64,000 nucleotides of DNA from assembly GCA_030734395.1 (NCBI GenBank), contig JAUZTG010000029.1, forward strand, positions 3,844,001 through 3,908,000, written 5' to 3'. Each line of letters opens with the position of its first letter. The first letter of the stretch is position 1. The stretch is from Sarocladium kiliense (Eukaryota > Ascomycota > Sordariomycetes > Hypocreales > Sarocladiaceae). The notes beneath the pieces are model-generated. The model had not been told where the DNA came from. It did no database searches and saw only the letters and a list, made by a program, of their open reading frames with translations. The position numbers were made by a program, and so were the translations under genes. Positions 46,575 to 58,092 of this stretch are shown here, piece by piece.

Positions 46575-48187
46575 ATGACTTACTCTCCCAAGGCAGCGTC
46601 GAGCAATATGCCGACAATGGAGAAGACGGAGAAGGTTGTGGGGGAGAGCGACGACCAGCACCTCGCAGCACTGGGTTACACAGCTGAGCTTCCCAGGAAT
46701 ATGAGTATGCTCAGTATCCTTGGCCTCTCCTTCGCCATTATGTCAGTGCCACTGGGAATTTCGACTACCATGTACATCTCCCTCACCGATGGGCAAGCCG
46801 TGACAGCCTTGTACGGCTGGATCTTGGTCTCTATCGTTTCTCTCTGCACAGCTGCCTCCATGGCTGAGATTTGTGCTGTATATCCTACCGCAGGAGGAGT
46901 CTACTACTGGTCCGCGATCTTGTCTACTCCTGGATGGGCACCGCTGGTTAGCTGGATTGATGGTTGGCTCGGCCTGGTAGGCAACTGGACCGCAGCTCTG
47001 AGCATCAACTTCTCTGGAGCACAAGTCCTGCTCAGTGCGATTACACTCTGGGATGAAAACTACGTACCCACAGCATGGCAGACGGTACTCACCTTCTGGG
47101 CCTTGACAGTCGTTTGCGTTCTCTTTAATCTTGCTGGAACGAAACTTCTGGACAAGCTGAACCAGATCTGCGTGTACTGGACTGTCACATCTGTGGTCAT
47201 CATCATGATCACAGTACTGGTTATGGCCGATGACAAGAGGAGTGCTGAATTCGTGTTTTCGCACTATGATGCTTCTGCTTCTGGCTGGCCAGCCGGCTGG
47301 GCTTTCTTCGTCGGGCTTCTTCAAGGTACGCAGAGACTTCTTGAGACCCATCACTGTTCACGGAAGGAAGGTACTGATCTTATGAATATACAGGAGCTTA
47401 TACTCTTATCGGTTACGGCATGGTAGCCTCCATGTGTGAGGAGGTACCCAACCCAGAGCGAACAGTCCCGAAAGGGCTCGTGCTTTCTGTTCTTGCAGCT
47501 GGAATCACCGGGCTCGTGTACATGATTCCGATTCTGTTCGTTCTCCCAGACGTCAAACTCCTCCTATCAGTCGCCAATGGGCAACCTATTGGCCTCCTGT
47601 TTAAGATTGTTACGGGATCTGCTGGCGGCGGCTTTGGTCTCCTCTTTCTCATCTTGGGTATTCTTCTCTTCGCAGGGATCGGAGCTATCACGGCTGCATC
47701 ACGGTTTACTTTCGCCTTTGCTCGTGACAAGGCTATCCCTGGACACCATCTCTGGAGTCGAGTCAACAAGCGCCTTGATCTACCCCTCTGGGCCCTCTTT
47801 CTCACTGCGATCGTCAACGCTCTTCTGTCCTGCATCTACTTCGGATCCTCGGCAGCCTTCAACTCCTTTACCGGTGTTTGTACGATCTGTCTTTCGACCT
47901 CATATGGTCTTCCAGTCCTTGTCAGCGTGATCCGTGGTCGTCGCCATATGGTTGGATCACCCTTCAGTCTTGGTCGCTTTGGACTACTGATCAACCTCGT
48001 TTGTTGTTTGTGGATTGGTTTCTCTATTGTCATTTTCTGTATGCCTGTTGCCTTGCCTGTCACTGCATCCACGATGAACTACGCCAGTGTTGTCTTTGCG
48101 GGTTTCGCAAGCATCAGCTTGGCATGGTACGTCGCCTATGGTAGGAAGCACTTCCATGGCCCTCCAGCTATGGCTTCCGCGATGTGA
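46575..48187 (+). CDS. APC-superfamily amino acid/choline/GABA-type permease
   Basis: Plasma-membrane permease of the fungal amino-acid/choline/GABA transporter group. Exons are 46575-47325 and 47394-48187 (514 aa); the intron GTACGC...TACAG restores frame. Twelve hydrophobic helices are evident, after a hydrophilic N-terminus with the group motif LAALGYTAELPRNMSMLSILGLSF. Other signatures are AEICAVYPTAGGVYYW (helix 3) and GYGMVASMCEEVPNPERTVPKG (helix 6 and loop), broken here only for length. It is divergent from the glyoxalase gene and lies among genes for amine oxidation, so uptake of an amine or amino-compound is likely. The exact substrate cannot be deduced. Confidence 0.92.
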
Positions 48188-48499
48188 GTTTATTCGATGC
48201 AACCAGTTAAGTTGGACCTGACAGAGGGGTGACTTAATGTAAGGGTCATTGGCACCAAAACTTATGCCTAGGACTTTGTATCGCTTGTGGTACGTTGTTG
48301 TCGGTGCGGCTTTGTCAATGGCGCAATATCCAGTACAGACCATCACCATCATACTGGTCCATTCTAGTCAATTCGATTGCGTATAAAATTTTGTTTTTAC
48401 TCAGCTGCCTGCTACTATGCCTCCTAGTGAAGCGAAACCCGAAGATGTCTCCAGAAAGCGCACCGTCTCAGGTACGACTTCAGAGCCTTGAGCACTGCC
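48188..48499. other. Convergent intergenic region
   Basis: 312 nt between the permease (+) and Zn2Cys6 gene 2 (-) stop codons. Nothing notable. Confidence 0.5.
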
Positions 48500-50492
48500 C
48501 TAATTACTCCACATGTTCTGCCCTTCGAGAAACATCCAAAAGTCCAAGTTAAAGTCTGGACATCCATCGGAAGAGTCTGCGACCTCATTGCTCAGGTTAT
48601 GCAGATAGTCGAGATGCTCCGCGTCTGCGACTGCTCCAATGTCGCGTTGTGGATTATCGGCTCCCACCCGACGAGATGTCGGGACGTCATTACCCTGAAT
48701 CGGAGGAGAGTCCCGTATCAGAGGAGTCCCTGGTGTATCATAAACTACAAAGTGGTCAATATCGGCAAGCTCTCCATATTTGTAAGGCAACAAAGACATA
48801 CGCTCATACAGCATCTTCTCTCTCTCCCTAGCATTGCTCCAGTTCTTCGCGAAGACTGATAACCACGATAAGCAGAGCTTCAGCCTGTCTTGCCGGTCTG
48901 AGCCTCCAGGGGTACTGTTGCGCAGCTGGTGCAGAAGCATACTGGCCGCTGTAAAGATAGGGAAGATCAAATCGCAGGGTAGCTGAGGGATGTATCTGCT
49001 GTACGAGTCCAGGATACGGCATATGTCCTCCGCAGCTAGATAGCATATCTCAACTGGACTGACAGTTTCGAATGGCGGCTTCCCTGTGGCACTTAGGTGC
49101 TGTAGCCACGATGATATGAATGGTCGATGGAGTATGATGGCGATTGTGTAAATTTGCTGCACCGCACGAACTTAATTCGGGAACAGACGTACTGAGTATT
49201 GAACGGGCTGACTTACAACGTGATTTGTGACGACTACTGGCAGTGTCGCCCCATCTCTGCTAAGGTCAAGGCTGAGAGGAGAACCATGTCTCTGAAGTCG
49301 CCATTCTTGTACATCCTTCCACAGACTCATCCTTGTTGCATCGCCGGTTTCAGGTGCTTGCTTGATCATCCGCCTAGCTGCGAGACTATATATGTCGCTC
49401 GATATGCGCTCCATTAGCCGGCATAGCTCAATGGTTGTATGGAATGCACTTAGAGACTGCAACTTTTGGAGCGGCGCGTGGTTTCTCGGATTTCCCGCTC
49501 CTTCTTTAGGGGGCCGGAAGAGCTCAAACTCATCGGACTCCTCAGTCGAAGGATACGGTGCATCGGCTTCATCGTAACGCCAGGCCATTGGTCTGCCCAT
49601 CTCAAAGGACATCATCTTCTCCAATACGTAGATGTTCCACCACAAACGAGATCCAACTTCCCGCTCGACTGAACCTTCTGGTCCGCAGCATCGGTGTAGC
49701 CTCAGATCAATGGCCATCGTTGCTGCAAGACTACAAAACAGGCCTGCCCTCGAGAACTCGGCAACGCCATGTTGTTGCAGAGCTAGTATAGTCAGAGCTT
49801 GACAGTGAGGAATGGATGGTCGTAAAGCATGAATTATATGCAAATCTTGCTTTCCTTGTTTCCCGGACTGAAGCTCCATTAAGGCTGCTTCGAAGAAGCG
49901 ATTGGCAGAGGCATCAAGCGGCAGCGTTGTCGTTGATGCATCTTCCACTGCTGCGGCATTTCGCGCAGATTCGGGATCTTCGTGCAAGCAGGCTGCGATT
50001 GCGTAGATCGCATAGCAAACAGGTTTTGGCAAGTACCCAGCCAAAGAGTGATAGCCAACCGGGTCGTATATCGGCTTGTAGAGCAGAGGCCAGATAGGGT
50101 GAATGTGCCTGAAGTATCGCTCAAACAGTTGCACAGATTGCCCAGGAGTCACTAGACTTGGGGAAGCCGTGATATGAGGCTGAGAAGTCTCAAGCTCAAC
50201 ATCCGCTGTTGTTGTTGAGATTGGCGGTACGGCTTCGTCTGGTGTTGGGGCCAGGCGTGTAATTGGAACAGAATTGTGTAAACTTCTTCTACTACATATC
50301 AATATGGATGCCAAAGAACCAAAGCATGCTGCAGACGTACCGAGTATTCCGTTTGGAGATACCATAAGAACATTTTCTGTTCAGTCGAACGCATGTCTTG
50401 CACTCAGGTAGCTCCCCTCCACACTTGATCTTCTTAGTCTGACATATCCTACATGCTTGGGAGACCCGTTGTCGGGTCCAGGATGTAGACAT
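48500..50492 (-). CDS. Zn2Cys6 transcription factor 2 (Fungal_trans domain)
   Basis: Exons are 50492-50341, 50291-49217 and 49156-48500 (627 aa); introns are GTACGT...GTAG and GTAAGT...GCAG. The cluster CRICQTKKIKC then CKTC and C has Cys14, 17, 24, 31, 34 and 41, the canonical spacing. The middle homology region follows: FERYFRHIHPIWPLLYKP, QALTILALQQHG, AIDLRLHR, REVGSRLWWNIYVLEKMMS, EMGRPMAWRYDEADAPYP, as in the fungal-specific transcription factor domain. The C-terminus is acidic/aromatic (DFNLDFWMFLEG) and could be an activation segment. It is divergent from the carboxylesterase gene with about 640 nt between, and that interval holds CGG-type motifs. Confidence 0.92.
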
Positions 50493-50747
50493 CGAGTCGC
50501 AGGCAAAGGCCCAACCTGCTATGCACGCTTCGGAGGTGCCAATCGTTGTCCGACGACTTCCCCGGGGTCCAGTCGGGGCATGGTAGGATGTGCGCCAGCT
50601 GCAAGGGAACGCTGCAGCGTCAGGTGGATATCAATCGAAGCCGTCTTATCGGGTATTGACCCATTCAAATCCCGAGCGCGGGTACTTCTAGCCAGACACT
50701 CAGCTCAGTTAGCATTGTGGCCATAGTCACGCCACGAAGCTAACACA
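50493..50747. other. Divergent promoter region (TF2/carboxylesterase), left part
   Basis: Part of the 638-nt region between the regulator and the esterase. No gene was seen; the motif cluster follows at 50748-50801. Confidence 0.5.
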
Positions 50748-50801
50748 CCGGTATCGGGTCCCTTATTGCCGAGATACCCGGCCAGGAATCAAGATATCCG
50801 G
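50748..50801. promoter_or_regulatory. Cluster of GATAYCCGG/TATCGG motifs
   Basis: Within 54 nt there are CCGGTATCGGG (50748-50758), GATACCCGG (50773-50781) and GATATCCGG (50793-50801). Similar words recur in the Dal5/SDR divergent promoter. They are candidate binding sites for one of the cluster's Zn2Cys6 regulators. Inferred by eye only. Confidence 0.4.
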
Positions 50802-51130
50802 AGCAGTTCCCATGTCGGAATGGGCGACAGTCTGCACGTCGGAATAGAGATACAATCTTCTCTAATTCCTGAGGGGAAACCTGGCCCACAGCGATTGCTC
50901 GGACTGTAGAAGTAACGGCCGATCTCCCATAACGCGAGCCGCGACACTGTGATTGAAGGGCGCAAAGCGCGGGGAACACTTCTCTTCGAGATGCTCAATC
51001 AACTTCTTCTCGAGACGGCATACTTCCGAGCACAAAAAGCATCCTCTGGCTGACGATTAATACAAGTGGTGTTTCCGGTGTTCTGAATCGACAAGCTTGT
51101 TAGGCACAATTGATCGCAACATTCATTACA

Positions 51131-52836
51131 ATGGGGGCTACGCAGTCAACGGATAAGCCGATCGTGCATAGTACGAGCAAGGGAAAGCTCCAAGGCATCG
51201 AAAGATTCGACAATGTAACAAAGAAGCCGGCTTACCATCGGTTCACTCGTGTTCCTTACGCTCTGCCGCCTGTCGGTGAGCGCAGGTGGCGCCGTCCACA
51301 CAAGCTCCCGGTCGACTTTACATACAACGGGGCAGATGGATCACCAGGCGATTATACGAAGTTTCCCTTCGTCTGCCCCCAGCCTCATTATGCACATGGA
51401 GCGGCAGAGGTGTCGAACCCTAATCGCGCCCGAGAACCGGAAACTGTATTCGACGAGGATTGCCTCTACGTAAATATTTGGGTACCGGCTCAAAGCCCAC
51501 CTCCTGGGGGTTGGCCTGTTCAATTCTACATCCGTGAGTCCATGTATGAAACAGAACGGAGTATTACTCGTCTGACCCTTTGGTGTGCGTAGATGGTGGC
51601 TGGCTTCAAATGGGAGAGGCGAACCACATGAACAAGCATGATCCATTCTACCTCATGCAAGAATTTCCCCGCATCATCGTCGCTCCCGCCTATCGACTCA
51701 ATCTGTTTGGCTTTTTATCTTTCTCTGGTCTCCAAGATGATGACAAGACACACGCTCCAGGGAACAATGGCTTTTGGGACCAACGTGCTGCCCTGGAGTG
51801 GACTCATGCGAACATCGCCGAGTTCGGCGGCAACCCTGAGAACATCTCTCTCGGAGGTCTTTCTGCGGGCGCATATTCATCGATCTTCCAACTGAACTAC
51901 GACGTCAGGCTTCTAAACAAGGGCGATCGTTTGATCAAGAGGGTGTATTTATACTCAAATGCGGTTGGGGTCCAGCCGAAGCCCGTGTCTTCTCCTGCCC
52001 TCGAAGCGCAAGTGAACGAGCTCCTTGCAGAGTGTGGCGTCTCAACAGATCTTTCTCCTCAGGGAAAGGTCGATGCGCTGCGAAAAGTGCCAGCAGAAAA
52101 GCTCATCGAGGCTGTACATCGAATGAAGCAACATACCTTCCGAGCAGGCACAGACGAGGACTTTGTCAACACCAGCTTCCTGGCTGACATCAACTCTGGG
52201 GAATTTGGGAAGCTTTTAGCGGACGCAGGGGTTGATGTCATGCTGGGCGAGGTCGCTGATGAAGCAACCCTCTACCGCATGGTCAATCCAGCTTCCGACT
52301 ACGATAGCCTTGTGGTGCAACTGAACAATTATTACCCAGAAAAAGTGACCGAAGCCCTTCTTCAGCACTATACTCTTCCCGCAGCAGAGGCCGGCAAGGA
52401 CGAGTGGGCCGATATTGGATCAATCATTATCGGCGATTGTCAAGTTCACGCCACAATTCGTGGTTTCACGGCCTCCTTGCTCAAAACACTGCCTCAGGAA
52501 CGTGTTTTTAGATACAGGATCTCATGGCGCGCAAAGGCACTTGATAATTGGCTTCAGCCCAGTATTGGCATGTGTCACGCCTCTGATGTCCCTATCTGGT
52601 GGGCCTGTGGCCGCCGTGCTGGGTATGAGCAAGCGGATCTTGACCTTGTGAGCGAGTGGTTGAAACCATTTTATCAGTACTTGTGCGGGGATAAACCAGT
52701 TTGGGGCGCGAGAGGGTTGAACATGATTAAAGAAATGAAGGCAGAGGGAGCGATCGAGATTGTGGAGGACGTAAACCTTGAGAAGGGCCTGCAGGTGTGG
52801 GACGTGATGATGAAGGCGCAATTACATCAAACCTGA
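51131..52836 (+). CDS. Type-B carboxylesterase/lipase family protein
   Basis: Alpha/beta hydrolase of the carboxylesterase type-B family. Exons are 51131-51533 and 51593-52836 (548 aa), intron GTGAGT...GCGTAG. Family landmarks: RFTRVPYALPPVGERRWRRP, EDCLYVNIWVP, the oxyanion HGG (completed across the intron), IIVAPAYRLNLFGFL, NNGFWDQRAALEWTHANIAEFGG and NPENISLGGLSAGAYSS, with the nucleophile Ser225 in GGLSAG rather than the more usual GESAG. His463 in MCHASDVPIWW is the likely catalytic His. There is no signal peptide; the start MGATQSTD fits an N-myristoylation site. It is divergent from regulator 2. It may hydrolyse an ester or amide in the cluster's pathway, which is inferred. Confidence 0.92.
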
Positions 52837-53173
52837 ACAAGTACGCACCGGCTAAGATTAATACACTACTGCAGCAGAGCTCTTACATTGTTTCAATTCC
52901 TTCCTCAAATCCGTATTCTTCAAGAGTGCTTTGCAGAGCCCGCGGGGCTATAACCTAGAGATACCACCTTCTATGACAACCCAAGTCTCAGCCAGCACCA
53001 CAGACTACGAACGTACGAGATGTAGGCTCATAACTGTAATTCCTCAAGCTTCTCGATAAGAACGAATTGTATTACTGCCGCTATAAAATTGCCTTGCCTG
53101 CTACGAACCCCCTCCTGCTACAACATTCGTCCAGCTCCCTCCGGCCAGTGAGTGCTGTTGGCCGTTACCTCAT
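52837..53173. other. Convergent intergenic region
   Basis: About 340 nt between the esterase (+) and Dal5-type permease (-) stops. Nothing notable. Confidence 0.5.
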
Positions 53174-54792
53174 TCACAGAACATATCTGAAGTGGGGATT
53201 CTGCTTTCATTAGCTTTCAATATCCAATTATTAGGTATCTTCGGTACACTTACGTGGAAGTCTGTCACATCAGCACTTGTATCTTCTGGCGCTTGGACAG
53301 ACTCGGTCGCAGCTTGGTCGCGCCTCCTGTTCCTCAGAATTAGGAGATATCGCAACATGGCAGCCAGCACAACCTGAGCCACACCACAAGCCAGCATCAC
53401 AATAACACCAGTTTGGTAGACGGGAGCCTCATGGGCAAGAAAAGCGTGGGGGCCGATGACGTTGCCAGCACAATAAGCGGCAAAGACAACCGCGGTACCA
53501 GTCACCCGCTTTGTGTAGCCTCCGAGGTTGGACGAAGGCATTTGCAAGGCTAGCACAAGTGAAGTCACGTAGGCTGTGACCATATAGTAGCCGAAGAGCA
53601 GGCCAACCTTTTGGCTCTCACGGTCGAGCTTCCAGATTAGACAGAGGCCAAGGATTGTGGGAATGTTGTAAACAGCCATGATGACAGTCCGCATGTTCTG
53701 GTACCTCGATGCCAGCCAGGTGCCAGACAAAATCCAGAAGCATTGGAAGGCACCCTGTGGAATACCCAATGCGACGCTCAGAAGGGCGTCGTCGACAAGT
53801 CCCTTGATGATGAGGGAGCCAAAGTTGGCAACACCACCATTAATGACTTCATTGACCAAGACGAAAAGGGTCAGAAGCCAGATCTGAGGGTCCATGAGAC
53901 ATTCCCAAACTTGTTCCCATTTGATGGTGCGGTTTAGCACGCCAGTCTTCGCCAGCCTGGCGCGACCGATAAGCAAAGCCTTCTCCTCCAGAGTAAAGCT
54001 CTTCGCCCGGAGGATGTTGTCAGGTAGCTTCCAGAGCAGGAGACCGCCAAAAAGGACGGTGATGCCACCGCAAATGATAAAGATGGACTTCCAGACCTGG
54101 AAGCCTTGAATCTGACCAATAGCATAGCTGAGAAGTCCACCAAGCATGAGGCCAATACCGTTGCAACTGTAAAAGACGCCGGCACGGAAAGGCTGCTCTT
54201 CACGGGTATACCACATACCAACGATCATCATGAAAATGGGAGTAATAGGCGCTTCGAATACACCCAGGAAGAATCGGCACACTGCAAGACCAGCGAAGTT
54301 GCTGCTAGCAGCAGTGATCATCAGGATGCTTCCCCAAGCAAGGACACAACCAGCAACGACCTTGGCCATTAGTGTCTTCTGTGCGAGGAAGGCCCATGGG
54401 TATTCAGCAACCAGATAGGCCAGGTAGAATATGCTACCAAACCAACTGTACTGTTTCAGGGTGGTGCCAGTATCGTCAAGAAGGTCGAAAACAGCGGAGT
54501 ATGAGAGAGCTTGTTTGTCGATGAACTGAAGAACGTAGGTTCCAGCCATCAATGGCAAAAGCACCATGTCAACTTTCTTCACGAGTCTTTTGTTTCGCTC
54601 CTTATCCGATACAAGTTCGTTGAGATAATCGCTTGTAAATCCGTGCTGTTGAAGAAACAGCTCGGATTCGTCGATATTGGAGTTTTCCCCAGCTGCAATG
54701 CTCGCCCCGCCAGTTTCCTCCTTGCCCATCTTGCTGTGGACAGGAGACAGATCAGTCTCGGCCGCCGCTGGCTGGGAGTTCTTCTCAGCCAT
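53174..54792 (-). CDS. Dal5/allantoate-type MFS permease
   Basis: Member of the anion:cation symporter (allantoate/nicotinate/pantothenate permease) branch of the MFS. Exons are 54792-53254 and 53200-53174 (521 aa). The last exon is only 27 nt; splicing a 53-nt intron (GTAAGT...GCAG) replaces an unrelated tail with NPHFRYVL, matching the FRYV(L/M) C-terminus typical of this family, so I accept it. Other marks: DFIDKQAL-like LQFIDKQALSYSAVFDL, SIFYLAYLVAEYPWAFLAQK, AVCRFFLGVFEAPITPIFM, GMWYTREEQPFRAGVFYSCNG, SSNLGGYTKRVTGTAVVFAA. Twelve helices are present. It shares a divergent promoter with the SDR gene. Likely substrate class: small nitrogenous carboxylates. Confidence 0.93.
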
Positions 54793-54913
54793 GACTGGAA
54801 AACAGATGTATCGAGAATTGTAGGAGTGAAGAAAACAGGCCCATAGGCAGATGAGAGTCGTGAAGCAGGAGTTTTGGCCTGACCTTGTCAACTGTGAGAG
54901 CCGTATAAGCATG

Positions 54914-54920
54914 CTTTATA
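54914..54920 (-). promoter_or_regulatory. TATA box of Dal5-type permease gene
   Basis: On the minus strand TATAAAG lies about 122 nt before the ATG at 54792, a good fungal TATA-box match. Inferred. Confidence 0.45.
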
Positions 54921-54968
54921 CCCAACTTACAATCGTACTTCACTCCTATCAAAGAGGAAATGACCTGG

Positions 54969-55319
54969 TATCCCGGGGTACTCTGGGGTAGCTGTGCCCT
55001 TCCGATGCGGAGCCTTGGTGAGTGTCACTATCGCGATCCACTCATGTAGATATCCGGATGGTTGGCTTAGATACCCGTGCCCACACTGAGCGGTTGACCA
55101 ACGATAAGAGGTTTAGAATGCCAGCCAACCGGCCGCAGAGCATGCCCGGCCGTGCCGATATCACCATTTCAAGGCACTAGAATGCGACCGTCGTATCGGA
55201 TCATCGCACTAAGCATTGAAGTGGCATCATCGTCCCCAGATAGGAGCAAGCGGGAAGGCGACCGGGATGCAGATATGGAGGCCGATACCGTAGCCCTGCG
55301 CGGTGGTAGCAATACCCGG
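54969..55319. promoter_or_regulatory. CGG/GATA-type motifs in divergent promoter
   Basis: The Dal5-type permease/SDR intergenic region (54793-55646) has TATCCCGGG (54969), GATATCCGG (55049-55057), GATACCCG (55070), CCGATATC (55155-55162), TATCGG (55194-55199), CCGATACCG (55282-55290) and ATACCCGG (55312-55319). No gene is present in this 854-nt interval. The words resemble those at 50748-50801 and 46291-46306. Confidence 0.4.
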
Positions 55320-55646
55320 TGTATCCCTATGAGGATGGGTCTCTTGGGGTAATCGGAGAACAGCTTAGCTTGGTAATGTCTTGTATTTTCCATCCGTCTT
55401 CACTGGAGTTTTGTAAGTGGTCCCGGATATTGGGAAGGTTGCCGGAAATTCGTTCATCGTATGAAACGGGAACAATAGTACAGCCGCGGCAACTGAAGTC
55501 AGGCAAAGTGTCTACAAGTCAGGTCTAAAGCTCATATTTGCATCCTCGCTTAATGTGCAAGTGATCCGTTTGCAAGGTTTGCTTCCTCATCGTTCGTGGC
55601 CACCCTACACACCTTGAACGACTTCAGCTTCTCTTCGTCGCCCATC

Positions 55647-56671
55647 ATGTCTCAGTCTATCAGAGGCAAGACTGCAATTGTCACGGGAGCAGGCAGTGGC
55701 ATCAACCTTGCCTTTGCACAACAGCTTCTTGCTGGCGGTTGCAATATCGTTATCGCCGATCTTGCGCTCCGCCCGGAGGCACAAGAACTTGTCAACGCCC
55801 ATTCGGCCACTTCTTCTACTGGCCAAGGACGCGCTGTATTCCAGAAAACAGATGTGACGAATTGGTCGCATTTAGAGCGCATGTTTAACACAGCCGAGGT
55901 TGAATTCGGTGAGGTGGACATTGTCTGCCCAGGTGCTGGTGTCTATGAGCCGGTATGCATCTCCTCGACTCGTCATCGGACAGAAATAGTCGTTGCTGAT
56001 CTAGATTACAGCCCTTCAGTAGCTTTTGGTACCCTCCAGGATCGCCGCAAAGTCGGGATACGGTAGATGGCGGTCGCTACGCTATCCTGGACATCAACCT
56101 GGTGCACCCGATTCGCACAGCTCAACTGGCTGTCAATCGTTTCCTGAAGTCAAAGTCATCGCCACGAACGAAGACAATAGTGATCATCTCCAGCACCAAC
56201 GCACAAGACACGTGCCTGTCAACACCAATCTACGACGCCTCCAAACATGCCACAAGTGGGCTGGTTCGTGCTCTCGCAAGACTTGATCGGGTCGGCATCC
56301 GGATCGCGGCCGTCGCACCTGGCATCATTAAGACGCCCCTGTTTATGGAGAACCCCGACAAGTTAGCGATGCTCGACATGACCAAGGATGATCTCGTGGA
56401 GCCATCTGAAGTCGCGACTGTTATGGTTGGTCTGATCGAGCGGAACACAATCTGTTCTAAGATCAGTGAGGCATCTACAGGCGTTCAAGATATTGAGATC
56501 AAGAGCGGTACGATCTTGGAGGTCTGCAAGGATCGCTGCCGAGCCGTAAACGCCTACCATGACCCTGGTCCGTCAGGCGCTGGCGCGGTAGGCTCAAATT
56601 TTGAAGCGTCGGAGAACACCACATTAGGGCTACTAACTAAGGGCTGGGGTGAAGTTCCGTCTAAGCTGTGA
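55647..56671 (+). CDS. Short-chain dehydrogenase/reductase with PTS1 (SKL)
   Basis: NAD(P)-dependent oxidoreductase of the classical SDR family, resembling 15-hydroxyprostaglandin dehydrogenase-type enzymes. Exons are 55647-55952 and 56012-56671 (321 aa); intron GTATGC...TACAG. The nucleotide-binding motif TGAGSGIN is at 13-20, CPGAGVYEP replaces the usual NNAG, and the catalytic residues are Ser162 or 163 (IISST), Tyr176 and Lys180 (YDASK). VAPGIIKTP follows. The protein ends in SKL, a canonical PTS1 peroxisomal signal. That matches the PTS2-bearing amine oxidase in the same cluster and suggests a shared peroxisomal step, such as oxidation of an alcohol or reduction of an aldehyde. The substrate is unknown. 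Confidence 0.93.
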
Positions 56672-58092
56672 AACGGATCATCTCGTTAAATAGGAAAAGA
56701 CCAAAGAACAACTATGACCCTGCCCACGATTATGGGTGTTGATTGTAGAATCATGCTGGATAAATATTCATTACTCCTTGTCTAAGCATATGGTAGCATT
56801 TGTCTTGCCGCCTACAACTACCCGAGTCTTTACTGTCCTCCATTTGTTACGAACCCCTAGTCACGGACGATTATTTATTCTTTCCATTCTTCTTATCAGT
56901 ATTCATACTTCTGGTACACATAGGAACGGGATCACACGAAAAAAGTGATAGCTGAACATCCTCGATCAGATGAAGGTGTGAGGAGAACCGTGGATGTAGG
57001 GTAAGGTAGTTCGACACGACGTGTGCCCGCCTACGGCCTTCGTAAACAAAGACACTATCATAACGGGAGGATCAACGCGCAGCTAGCATGTCCTCGATCG
57101 AGCAGGGAAGTTGAATTAATGAAACCTGTCAGGTGAAATAACTGCGAAGAGGCTATTGATGTGTACTTTGATACCTGGCTCTCACATTGCAGTGGGGGGC
57201 CGTCAATTCGCGACATGGTTCGGATAGGTTCAATTCTCTCAACATCGGCTTGAGAAGCTGATACCACGCGTTTATATGAGTGCCTCAGGCCACAAAGCCA
57301 AAGACTGGAGTGACTCTTGCCCGTGGGTAGTTTGAGAATCAATAGTATCACCTGATCCAACTGCCTTCACGCAGTGAACAATAAGAGTAAACCCTAGTGC
57401 CCAGAGCGCACTATTTCCGAAGGAACAGCCAAGAGACTTGGCCCCCCAGACTCAGAACGAGCGCAACGTCATGTACAATTTCTAGTGCTGAGCCGAGGCC
57501 GATCTCCTCAATCCTTCGTGCTGATCGCCGCATTTCCCTTTTCGTCATTGTGGGTACATGATAACAAGGGTCCTGTGGTATGGGCCACTGCGCATGTACA
57601 TCTACTGGATCTTGTTTGTTTCATCGTCAACAACATCCCTGGGATAAGGCTGACTTGCGGGACTGGGAGCATCATTGAGCCCTTGGCAGACGTGTAGTCT
57701 ATCCCCCGTTGCGCTCGTTGGGAACCGAGGCCATAATCGATCTGGTAGGTTGGCACGCGACAATAATCAGCCAAGCCCGGGTGTCCCAAGGCGTTGCGCT
57801 TTAAAGCTAGGAAGGATGCAGATGGATTCTCGGCCGCGTAAGGCATAGGATAGTATCCATGGTATGATGGACAGGTATTACGTATAGTAACTACTTTGTC
57901 TCAGAACTACCTCTATGGGTTGAAGGTCTCTGGCGCCACGGCAGACGAATACTTAAGTATGCTGTGGTCTCTCTCAGACAAAGCGTTGCTCACCATCTTC
58001 ACTTGCCATCCAGTCCTCTATCTCAATATTCCCGTGCATTCCTCTTTCTTCTCACCTAATCTCAATTTTCCCCCTCACAACAGCTGGCCGAC
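56672..58092. other. Intergenic, no supported gene
   Basis: Short frames only. It probably marks the right boundary of the catabolic cluster. Confidence 0.5.
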
